A DNA stretch of 64,000 bases. Source: Streptomyces europaeiscabiei. GTDB lineage: Bacteria; Actinomycetota; Actinomycetes; Streptomycetales; Streptomycetaceae. The stretch is from NCBI RefSeq assembly GCF_036346855.1, contig NZ_CP107841.1, positions 1,116,001 to 1,180,000 on the forward strand, written 5' to 3'. The notes under the pieces are model-generated. The model was not told the DNA's origin. It was given only the letters and a program-made list of their open reading frames with translations, and did no database searches. Made by a program: the position numbers and the translations under genes. Positions 55,226 through 62,779 of the stretch are shown one piece after another (the first letter of the stretch is position 1; each line of letters opens with the position of its first letter).

Positions 55226-56293
55226 ATGCCCGTACCCCAGATCCGTGCGAGGACACCGGAGATCACCGGGTCCCGGAACGCGCAGCCGCCGGAGATCGCT
55301 CCGGTACCCGCAGGCGACCAGGCAGGCCAAGCGAACGGGATGGACCAGACGGCTGCACTCGCGGCCCGGCCGCCGTCACTGGAGCGCTTCTTCCCCGGCT
55401 GCTTCGAAATCCTCCTGCCCGCCATCAGCACCGCGCTCCCTCATATCTTCGCGGCGTTCCGCGTCGAGAACCACTCGCGTACGGCGGAGGCGGCGCTGTC
55501 CGACCAGGAACTGGACCGCGCCTTCGCGGAGTTGCTGTCACTCGTCGCCCCGCTGCTGTCGGAGGTGCTGCCCGTGCTGATCGAGCAGATCCACGACTTC
55601 GGCGAGCAGCGAGCCCGTGCGGGAGCGGGACCCGTCGACGACGAGGCCCTGGAACGTTTCCTTCCTCCGCTGCTCGGCGCGCTCGTGCCCGTTCTCGTCG
55701 AGGCACTCCCGCCGGCTCTGCAGGGCGTCGGCGGGCTGATCGGGGGCCTGTTCGGCGTTGGCCGCGAGGGTGAACCGCCCCTGCCCCACGTCATCGACAG
55801 CGAGGTGTCGAGCCGCTTCCTCGGCCCGATCCTCCAGGCCCTCCTGCCCGCCGTCGCCGAGAGCCTCCCGGTGCTCTTCTCACTGATCACCGGTCAGGGT
55901 TCACAGGTGTCGCGCGACATGGGCGTCAGCTGGGCGGACTTCGCGGACCGGCACCGTCTGTGGGACAACGACATGATCCGGGTCTGGACGGAGCCGATCG
56001 ATGATCCGAACGCTGTGGAGATCGCACTCGAACTGGCGCGGCACAAGACATGGGGGAAGGCCATCCAGGTCGAGGACGACAGCGGTGGGTTCGTCGCCGA
56101 GGTCTCGGTGAAGGACAGCAAGAAGGTCGATGTCGTGCGTGTGGACGCCCGCACCATCGTCGACGCGGACGGTTACCTTCTCTTCAAGAAGGCCAAGCTG
56201 TTCGGTGTCATGACCGGCATGTACCGCCTGAAGACCGGCGGCCTCCAGCAACTCCGCGGACGGCGGGCGACGTTCTACTGGTCTGCGGACTGA
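55226..56293 (+). CDS. Unrecognised protein with fourfold amphipathic repeat, caspase partner
   Basis: A 355-residue protein of no recognised family. Four copies of a 24-residue amphipathic unit lie at residues 52-75, 96-119, 142-165 and 185-208, about 44 residues apart. Each follows the pattern R/D-x-F then L-LLP then LP-L, such as ERFFPGCFEILLP and SSRFLGPILQALLP. Residues 213-355 are a polar beta-rich domain (SWADFADRHRLWDNDMIRVW to RRATFYW). There is no signal peptide. ATG 55226 has GAGAGG upstream. It ends 15 bp before the caspase gene and is certainly its operon partner. A membrane-disrupting or scaffold role is a hypothesis only. Confidence 0.7.
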   Translation: MPVPQIRARTPEITGSRNAQPPEIAPVPAGDQAGQANGMDQTAALAARPPSLERFFPGCFEILLPAISTALPHIFAAFRVENHSRTAEAALSDQELDRAFAELLSLVAPLLSEVLPVLIEQIHDFGEQRARAGAGPVDDEALERFLPPLLGALVPVLVEALPPALQGVGGLIGGLFGVGREGEPPLPHVIDSEVSSRFLGPILQALLPAVAESLPVLFSLITGQGSQVSRDMGVSWADFADRHRLWDNDMIRVWTEPIDDPNAVEIALELARHKTWGKAIQVEDDSGGFVAEVSVKDSKKVDVVRVDARTIVDADGYLLFKKAKLFGVMTGMYRLKTGGLQQLRGRRATFYWSAD

Positions 56294-56308
56294 GAGGAGC
56301 ACGCACCG

Positions 56309-57577
56309 ATGCGAACGCTCCGATGGGGAGACAGCGGCGACGACGTCGCCGCACTGCAACAGTCGCTTCAGGCACTCCGGTACTACGGCGGTGCCGTCGA
56401 CGGCCGGTTCACGGCACTGACCAGGAGCGCTGTGGTGGCGTTCCAGCGCGCTCGCGGGCTGATCGCCGACGGTGCCGCCGGACCGGCGACACTGGCCGCT
56501 CTCGGTCTCGGTCTCGGTCTCGGGGAACCCGCCTCGCCGGTCCCGCAGTTCCCGCCGCCGCAGGACGGCGCGCAACAGCCACCGCCTGCGGGAGCCCGTG
56601 CACTGTCCCTGCACATCGGGCTCAACAGCGTCGACAAGTCCGCGTACGGCGGCTGGTCCGGCCGACTCAGCGGCGGCGAGCAGGACGCGCACACCATGAC
56701 CCGGATCGCCAGGGCCGAGGGGTTCACCACGCGCCGGCTGCTCAGCGGGGACGCGACTGTCCCCAACGTGCTCGACGCGATCACGGACGCCGCACGCCGA
56801 CTCGGCCCCGGGGACTTCTTCCTGCTCACTTATGCCGGACACGGCGGGCAGATCGCCGGCACCGACGGGGAAGACGAGACCGACCTGGAGAACGAGACCT
56901 GGGTGCTCTACGACCGGATGCTCGTCGACGACGAGTTGAGCGCCGCGTTCGCGGAATTCCGCGAAGGCGTGAACCTTGTCCTCGTCTCGGACAGTTGCCA
57001 CAGCGGTACCCTCTACCGTCGCGGTCTCGAAGTGTCCGGCGTCGAGGAGACCGAGTACGCGGCGGTGAAGCGTGCATTCTACCAGAACCTCGGTGTGACT
57101 CGGGATCCGCTGAGTGCCGCCGGCATCGTCCAGCACCTGGTCGCGGACCTAAGGGACGAACAGCACGACGAACAACGCACCATGGCGCGTGTCGTGACAC
57201 GGGAGATCCCGCTGGACGTCAACGCCGAGGTCGTTCTGGCCGATAGGCGGTTCTACCGGGACATCCAGAACAGAGCCCGCTCGCGCTCCTCGATCATGGC
57301 CAGTGGTGTGGCCTTGAGCGCCTGCCAGGACAACCAGCTCTCGCAGGAGGTCAACGGCGCAGGAGTCTTCACCACCGCCCTGCACCGCACCTGGGCCGAC
57401 AACGGGTTCACCGGCTCCTACGACGTCTTCCACCGCGCGATCGTCGCGCAGATGGGCCCGAACCAGACCCCGGAACTGGGCCTGTTCGGCAGGCGCCCGG
57501 AAAGTCTGCTGTCCCGCACACCGTTCAACCCCGGCAACCGCGGTGCGACCGCCACCAGGAGATTGCGGTGGTGCTGA
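56309..57577 (+). CDS. Caspase-family (metacaspase-like) protease with peptidoglycan-binding domain
   Basis: A 422-residue protein. Residues 1-66 are a PG_binding_1 domain (LRWGDSGDDVAALQQSLQAL). A Gly/Leu and Pro-rich linker (67-96) joins it to a C14 caspase domain (98-410). Catalytic dyad: H178 in YAGHGG and C230 in VSDSCHSG. The acidic GTDGEDETDLENETWVL between them resembles the calcium site of metacaspases, and VDDELSAAF follows. No signal peptide is seen. GAGGAG precedes ATG 56309. It follows its partner by 15 bp. Bacterial caspases often act in cell-death or defence modules; here the role is inferred only. Confidence 0.9.
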   Translation: MRTLRWGDSGDDVAALQQSLQALRYYGGAVDGRFTALTRSAVVAFQRARGLIADGAAGPATLAALGLGLGLGEPASPVPQFPPPQDGAQQPPPAGARALSLHIGLNSVDKSAYGGWSGRLSGGEQDAHTMTRIARAEGFTTRRLLSGDATVPNVLDAITDAARRLGPGDFFLLTYAGHGGQIAGTDGEDETDLENETWVLYDRMLVDDELSAAFAEFREGVNLVLVSDSCHSGTLYRRGLEVSGVEETEYAAVKRAFYQNLGVTRDPLSAAGIVQHLVADLRDEQHDEQRTMARVVTREIPLDVNAEVVLADRRFYRDIQNRARSRSSIMASGVALSACQDNQLSQEVNGAGVFTTALHRTWADNGFTGSYDVFHRAIVAQMGPNQTPELGLFGRRPESLLSRTPFNPGNRGATATRRLRWC

Positions 57578-58034
57578 AGACAAGAGACCTGAGATGACTG
57601 AGCCTTCGGGACGGGGCAGGGCGGGGAGGCGGAGCGGGCTGTCCTCGCCCGCGAGGGTGTAGTCGTGCATCTGGCCCATCGGCAGGCGACGACGCTCCGC
57701 GCGGTTGCGGACCGCATCCGCGAGGGTGTCTCTGCCGCCATCGGTATCGGCGCCCGATCACGTGCGTCGGCCTTGCCCAGCAAAGCTCATGCCCCTGACC
57801 CGGCGTGGGTTGGTGTCCGCATGCGACGGCGCCGGAGTGCCTGCGGCGGGACGCGGGGACGTCATCGCGTCACCCCACGCCTGCCTGCTTCGCCGACGCT
57901 GTGGGCGGGGAGCGCCGGCCTCTCCCGACTTCGCGCAACTAATCCCTGTCGGCATGGGTCCGCGCGGCAATGAGTCCGCCGGTTCCCACAGGGCTAACTT
58001 TTGACCGGGACGACCATCTCATCGGGAGTAAGCC
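57578..58034. other. Intergenic region, possible decayed gene
   Basis: This 457-bp gap has one minus-strand stretch with coding-like character (DTLADAVRNRAERRRLP then MHDYTLAGEDSPLRLPALP, about 57600-57760), but no family was recognised and no full frame exists. The right end holds the DHFR-like gene's promoter. Confidence 0.35.
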
Positions 58035-58679
58035 ATGGGCCTCATCCACATCGAACTGTTCGCCACCCTCGACCTCGTCGGGCAGGCGCCCGGCGGCCCC
58101 GACGAGGACCCGGCCGCGTTCCCGTTCGGCGGCTGGCAGGCACCCCTGCTGGACGAGGTGGCGGGGGCACAGATCGGTGCCGCGTACGAGGGCACCGACG
58201 CCCTACTGCTCGGTCGGCGGACGTACGACATCTTCGCTGCCTACTGGCCGCACCGGAAGGGCGGCGAGGACGGCGCGATCGCCGCCCTCTTCAACCGTGT
58301 CCCGAAGTACGTGGCCTCCCTCGGAAGGCCCGACCTCTCGTGGGCCGGGTCCACGCAGGTCGGCTCGGATCTTGCCGCCGCGGTACGCGAGATCCGTGAC
58401 CGGCACGAACACGTGAAGGTCGTCGGGAGCCTGGACCTGGTGCAGAGCCTTCTGCGTGAGAAGCTCTTCGACCGTCTCGACCTCTGGGTGCATCCGATCG
58501 TGCTCGGCGTCGGGAAGAAGGTGTTCGACGGCGGCGAGGTGCCTACGAACCTCACGCTCCTCGAACCACCGGCAGCCGGCCCCAAGGGCACCGTGTACCT
58601 GCGCTACGGACTCGCCGACGGCACCCCCGGCACAGGGGACATGAGCGCCCCCGATCGCGGGGTCGGGCGCGCCGACTGA
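58035..58679 (+). CDS. Dihydrofolate reductase/RibD C-terminal family protein
   Basis: A 214-residue RibD_C-type reductase. N-terminal strand LIHIELFATLDLVGQAPGG, the nucleotide-binding loop LLGRRTYDIFAAYWP, and VKVVGSLDLVQSLLREKLFDR, LWVHPIVLGVGKKVF. Members are NADPH-dependent reductases of unknown substrate, not classical trimethoprim targets. GGGAG lies 8 nt before ATG 58035. It stands alone. Confidence 0.9.
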   Translation: MGLIHIELFATLDLVGQAPGGPDEDPAAFPFGGWQAPLLDEVAGAQIGAAYEGTDALLLGRRTYDIFAAYWPHRKGGEDGAIAALFNRVPKYVASLGRPDLSWAGSTQVGSDLAAAVREIRDRHEHVKVVGSLDLVQSLLREKLFDRLDLWVHPIVLGVGKKVFDGGEVPTNLTLLEPPAAGPKGTVYLRYGLADGTPGTGDMSAPDRGVGRAD

Positions 58680-58791
58680 GGCCGGGCTCCTGCCCCTGCG
58701 ACCGCCTGTACCCGAGGACAACGGACCCCATGGGTCGGACATCCGAACGCGGCGATCACCATAAAGGCCGCGGCGGAACTGATCTGCCGGA

Positions 58792-59136
58792 TTACCACAG
58801 CGTGAGCTGTACCTGGTCGTCCGGGTCCCACGGGCCCTCATGGCCGTGGGCGACGAGGAGCTTTCCCTCGTCCCCCGTCCTGTGGCCGGTGTTCAGACAA
58901 TCCACGCCGTTGCGGCAGAGGCGGTCGGCAGCCGCGGCCACCGGGCCCTCGCGTGGTCCCCTCTCATCGCGGAGACAAAGGCCCAACCGGGGCCGGGTCA
59001 TCGGGTCTGTGGCCCCTGAGACCTCCGAGTCATCGGCCCAGCCGATGATGTGGCCGGCGTCGGCTGCGGTGAGGATGTCCTCGCGCTGGCGCTCCGGGGA
59101 CGACGTGGCGAGCTTCATCCGCGACAGCCGCGGCAC
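58792..59136 (-). pseudogene. N-terminal fragment of a serine recombinase
   Basis: The minus frame reads RLSRMKLATSSPERQREDIL, then GHIIGWADDSEVSGATDPM, then VAAAADRLCRNGVDCLNTG and HGHEGPWDPDD. This is the resolvase/invertase catalytic domain of large actinomycete serine recombinases (integrases). The SPERQRE segment and DRL motif are visible, but the recombinase C-terminal and zinc-ribbon domains are missing and small deletions are likely. It is a relic of an integrated element; no att sites were recognised. Confidence 0.75.
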
Positions 59137-59182
59137 CCCGAGCAGGCACTTGGCACAGCCGTCGCAGGGGGCGCGATCATGC

Positions 59183-59605
59183 TCAGCCCAGGAAGCTCAA
59201 CCGAACCTGACGGTTGACATTGGAGATGTTGGTGTCCACCAGGCACACCGACTGCCACGTCCCCAGTTCCAGCCTCCCGGCAATGACCGGCAGGGTGGCG
59301 TGGGGTGGGACGAGGGCGGGAAGGACGTGGTCGCGGCCGTGGCCGGGGGTGCCGTGGCGGTGTTGCCAGCGGTCGTCGGCGGGAAGGAGGGTACGGAGGG
59401 CGGCGAGGAGGTCGTCGTCGCTGCCGGCACCCGTTTCGATGACGGCGATGCCGGCCGTGGCGTGCGGGACGAAGACGTTGAGGAGACCGTCCCGGCCGGC
59501 CGCCGCCTCACGGAGGAACGCCTCGCAGTCGTGGGTCAGGTCGACGACCCGTTCGCGGGAACCGGAGGCAATGTTCAGGACTCGGGTGGTGAAGGCATCG
59601 GACAT
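59183..59605 (-). CDS. YjbQ family protein
   Basis: A 140-residue UPF0047/YjbQ protein: VVDLTHDCEAFLREAAAGRDG, then LLNVFVPHATAGIAVIETG with the conserved His, a second His-rich loop (HRHGTPGHGRDHVLPALV) and ELGTWQSVCLVDTNI. E. coli YjbQ has secondary thiamine-phosphate synthase activity. GGATGGAG precedes ATG 59605. It stands alone between the recombinase fragment and the sulfonate remnants. Confidence 0.92.
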   Translation of the reverse strand: MSDAFTTRVLNIASGSRERVVDLTHDCEAFLREAAAGRDGLLNVFVPHATAGIAVIETGAGSDDDLLAALRTLLPADDRWQHRHGTPGHGRDHVLPALVPPHATLPVIAGRLELGTWQSVCLVDTNISNVNRQVRLSFLG

Positions 59606-59712
59606 GACTCCATCCTCGCGCACCCCGTGGGCGGCGTGCGGGAGCGACCACCCGCGCCGGTAGCGCTCACCTGGTGATATCTGGCATCCACTTCGCGAGA
59701 CGCCATTGACCG

Positions 59713-59830
59713 GTGCCGGACCGGCTGGCCGGTTTCGCCGCATGTCGCGTTCATCCCTGCTCACTTCGCGGTCACATCGACCTCCTGCGGGTGGCCTCCG
59801 CCGCGTGTCGTCGCGGCTGCCGACGGCTCT
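59713..59830 (+). other. Leader-peptide-like motif upstream of sulfonate genes
   Basis: A plus frame from GTG 59713 contains CSLRGHIDLLRVASAACRR. Short Streptomyces frames with an H(I/V)DLxRVxxAxCR motif are annotated as putative leader peptides, and I recall them before sulfur-assimilation genes. Here the frame does not stop soon after the motif, as such leaders do, so it has probably decayed together with the sulfonate genes downstream. Confidence 0.45.
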
Positions 59831-59974
59831 CCACCTCCCGGTCCCCTCGGCCTGCGCATCGCCCCACCCGCACGTCCGGCCAACCGGGTCCACCGAGCGA
59901 TCTGTCGACTGATGTCCGGCAGTGTGGCAGTACGCGGCCGGCCCCCCACCGGCGTTCTCCCCCGTGGAGCTCTC

Positions 59975-60275
59975 ATGAGCACCAGCCATGTTCCGCCCGA
60001 TCCCGAGGGGTCGGGTACTCGGATACTGCCGATACCCACAACGGCTCCCCGGCCCCGGCTCTTCCGGTTCTCTTTGACTCGACGCCGAACTCGGCCCGGT
60101 CCTCGGATCGGCGAGACCCCGAAGGTCGCGATCGCCACCCTCGATGTGTCGCTGTCCGCCTGATCGTCTACGCCCTCCTCGGCCTGGCCGCCGACTTCGT
60201 CGTCCGCTCCTTCGAAAGGCTGATGCCGCAATGGCGACCGATGTTCACCGGCCGGTGGCCAGGACGAAGGCCCAC
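59975..60275 (+). pseudogene. Decayed SsuC-like sulfonate ABC permease
   Basis: ATG 59975, with TGGAG upstream, opens STSHVPPDPEGSGTR and later RIGETPKVAIATLDVSLSA, then a stop. A second frame starting at once continues [29 protein letters not shown], which matches the C-terminus of SsuC/TauC permeases. The middle, including the membrane helices, is missing, so two ends of one gene are joined by a deletion. Confidence 0.6.
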
Positions 60276-60364
60276 CCGACCCCCACGACCACCCCCACCC
60301 CCACCCCCCACTTCACCCCGCCCCTGCCCTCACTCCCACATCTGCCGCCTTCGCGCGCTACGCC

Positions 60365-60745
60365 ATGCACATCGAGGGACTCACCCCCTCCTTCGACGGC
60401 CGTGCCGTCCTCGACGGTCTCCGACTCGACGTCCGGCCCGGCGAGTTCGTGGCCCTGCTCGGCCGCAGCGGCTGCGGCAAGTCCACCCTGTTGCAGGTCC
60501 TCGCCGGGCTCGACCGCCACATCGAGGGCACGGTACTGGTGCCACGCCGCAAGGCCGTCGCCTTCCAGGCACCACGCTCGACACCGTGGAAGAGGGTGTG
60601 GCGGAACGTCCTGCTCGGTCTGCCGGGAAGACCCGAACGCTCCCTCGCCGAGTGGAGATTCACCGGAGTCTCCGGGCGGAGGTCGGCCTCGTCCGCGGCG
60701 ACGCGCGGTAAGCGGGAAGATCCGCACCCCCTCCACGGTTGGTAG
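60365..60745 (+). pseudogene. Truncated SsuB-like ABC ATPase
   Basis: The frame starts at ATG 60365 and reads [21 protein letters not shown], Walker [13 protein letters not shown], and [21 protein letters not shown] (Q-loop), typical of SsuB. After [13 protein letters not shown] the homology ends; the ABC signature, Walker B and H-loop are absent. The protein cannot hydrolyse ATP. It directly follows the SsuC remnant. Confidence 0.8.
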
Positions 60746-60749
60746 AAGC

Positions 60750-61829
60750 GTGAACAACACGCGCGAGGTCGAGGTAGTCGTCATCGGCGCCGGACAGGCA
60801 GGTCTGGCCGGCGCCTACCACCTGCGCCGGACCGGTTTCGAGCCGGAGCGCGACTTCGTGGTGCTGGACCACTCCCCCGGCCCGGGCGGTGCCTGGCAGT
60901 TCCGCTGGCCGTCGTTGACGTACGGCAAGGTGCACGGGATGCACGCACTGCCGGGCATGGAACTGACGGGAGCCGATCCGGCGCGGCCGTCCGCCGAGGT
61001 CGTCAGGGAGTACTTCGACTCGTACGAACACGCCTTCGAGTTGCGGGTACGGCGTCCGGTGGACGTCCGCTCGGTGCGGGAGGGCGAGGGCGGGCGACTG
61101 CTGGTGGAGACCTCGGACGGTACCTGGTCGACGCGCGCGCTGATCAACGCGACGGGCACCTGGGACCGGCCGTTCTGGCCACGCTGTCCCGGCCAGGAGA
61201 CGTTCCGGGGGCGGCAGTTGCACACGGCCCAGTACCCGGGGCCCGAGGAGTTCGCGGGACTGCGGGTGGTCGTGGTGGGCGGGGGTGCGTCCGGGACGCA
61301 GCATCTGTTGGAGATCGCCCCGTACGCCGCCGCGACGACATGGGTGACGAGGCGTCCGCCCGTCTTCCGCGAGGGGCCCTTCGACGAGGGCGCGGGGCGG
61401 GCGGCCGTCGCCCTGGTGGAGGAGCGGGTACGGCAGGGGCTGCCGCCGAAGAGCGTCGTGTCGGTGACGGGACTGCCGCTCAACGACGCGATCCGGCAGG
61501 GCCTCGCCGACGGCGTGCTGGACCGGCTGCCGATGTTCGACCGGATCACGCCCGACGGAGTGGAGTGGGACGACGGCCGCCACGTGGACGCCGACGTCGT
61601 CCTCTGGGCGACCGGCTTCCGCGCAGCCGTCGACCATCTGGCGCCCCTGCGGCTGCGCGAGCCCGGCGGCGGCATCCGAGTCGACGGCACCCGCGCGCTC
61701 GCCGACCCACGGGTCCACCTGGTCGGCTACGGCCCCTCGGCGAGCACCATCGGCGCCAACCGCGCCGGCCGTGCGGCGGTACGGGACATCAGGCGACTGC
61801 TGGCGAACGAACCGGCCGCCGCCGTCTGA
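60750..61829 (+). CDS. FAD-dependent oxidoreductase (flavin monooxygenase-like)
   Basis: A 359-residue protein. The FAD motif is VVVIGAGQAGLAGAYHL (about 8-24), the NADPH-binding motif VVVVGGGASGTQHLLE (about 173-188) and the ATG-type motif VLWATGF. It has the compact layout of class-B-like flavin monooxygenases that add oxygen to soft nucleophiles. The GTG at 60750 is 5 bp after the stop of the SsuB remnant, so it was probably the downstream gene of that operon; a role in releasing sulfur from organosulfur compounds is possible. Confidence 0.88.
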   Translation: MNNTREVEVVVIGAGQAGLAGAYHLRRTGFEPERDFVVLDHSPGPGGAWQFRWPSLTYGKVHGMHALPGMELTGADPARPSAEVVREYFDSYEHAFELRVRRPVDVRSVREGEGGRLLVETSDGTWSTRALINATGTWDRPFWPRCPGQETFRGRQLHTAQYPGPEEFAGLRVVVVGGGASGTQHLLEIAPYAAATTWVTRRPPVFREGPFDEGAGRAAVALVEERVRQGLPPKSVVSVTGLPLNDAIRQGLADGVLDRLPMFDRITPDGVEWDDGRHVDADVVLWATGFRAAVDHLAPLRLREPGGGIRVDGTRALADPRVHLVGYGPSASTIGANRAGRAAVRDIRRLLANEPAAAV

Positions 61830-61854
61830 CGTCCCGAGCCGTCCCGGCAGAACC

Positions 61855-62736
61855 TCAGCGGGCCGCCTGCGAGGGGAGCGGGGTGCTCGCCTCGGCGGTG
61901 GGTGACGGCTTCTTCCGGTTCTGGTTGAACTCGGCGACATTGCGCAGATGTTCCTGGTAGTTCACCGTGAAGCGGGTGTCGCCCGGCTTGACCGTCACGA
62001 AGTACAGCCAGTCGCCCGACGTCGGATTGACCGCGGCGCGCATCGCCGCCTCGCCCGGGTTGGCGATCGGGGTGGGCGGCAGGCCCATGCGTCGGTACGA
62101 GTTGTAGGGGCTGTCGATCTTCGTGTCGTCGGCGGCGGTGTCCAGCGTGGAGCGGTTCAGCGCGTAGTTGATGGTGGAGTCCATCTGCAGCGGCATACCG
62201 CGCTCCAGGCGGTTGAAGACGACCCGGGCCACCCGGCCCATGTCCTTCTCGGTGGCCGCCTCGGCCTGGATGATGCTCGCGATGGTGACCGCCTGGTAGA
62301 CGTTCATCGCGTTGCGCTGGGCCCCGGCCGTGACCTGGCCGCCGTTGAACTTCTTGTTCGCGGTCTCGACCATGGACGACAGCAGGGACTCGGGAGTCGA
62401 CTTCTCCCGCAAGGGATACGTCGCCGGGAAGAGGTAGCCCTCCGGGTTGCCCTCGGCGTCGGCCGGGAGCGTCAGTTTGGCCTTGGCCAGGGACTTCTTG
62501 GTGGATCCGGCGGGCAGGGCGAGGGCCTTGTCGACGGCTTCGTAGACCTGTCCGGAGCGCCAGCCCTCCGGGATCACCAGTGACGTCGGGCGTTCGGCGA
62601 CGCCGCCATCACCCTGAACGCTCAGCAGCGGCACCGCCACGGCGGTGGCCGCCACGACGGCTCCGGTCGCGATGAGGGCGGCCCGGCCCCTGCGCGTCAG
62701 TCGAATCGTGCTCCGTGGCGGAGTGTTCATCTGCAT
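61855..62736 (-). CDS. mltG: Endolytic transglycosylase MltG, short form
   Basis: A 293-residue MltG/YceG-like protein. One transmembrane helix (about 17-38) is followed by the catalytic domain: QAVTIASIIQAEAATEKDMGRVA (catalytic Glu expected here), VFNRLERGMPLQMDSTINYAL, and LPPTPIANPGEAAMRAAVNPT. MltG cuts nascent glycan strands and ends their growth. This form lacks the long N-terminal part of the main Streptomyces MltG, so it is probably a second copy. It follows the ABC exporter gene by 43 bp. Confidence 0.88.
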   Translation of the reverse strand: MQMNTPPRSTIRLTRRGRAALIATGAVVAATAVAVPLLSVQGDGGVAERPTSLVIPEGWRSGQVYEAVDKALALPAGSTKKSLAKAKLTLPADAEGNPEGYLFPATYPLREKSTPESLLSSMVETANKKFNGGQVTAGAQRNAMNVYQAVTIASIIQAEAATEKDMGRVARVVFNRLERGMPLQMDSTINYALNRSTLDTAADDTKIDSPYNSYRRMGLPPTPIANPGEAAMRAAVNPTSGDWLYFVTVKPGDTRFTVNYQEHLRNVAEFNQNRKKPSPTAEASTPLPSQAAR

Positions 62737-62779
62737 GCGGGCACGGTAACCCGCATATCACCTCAAACCCGGCATATCT

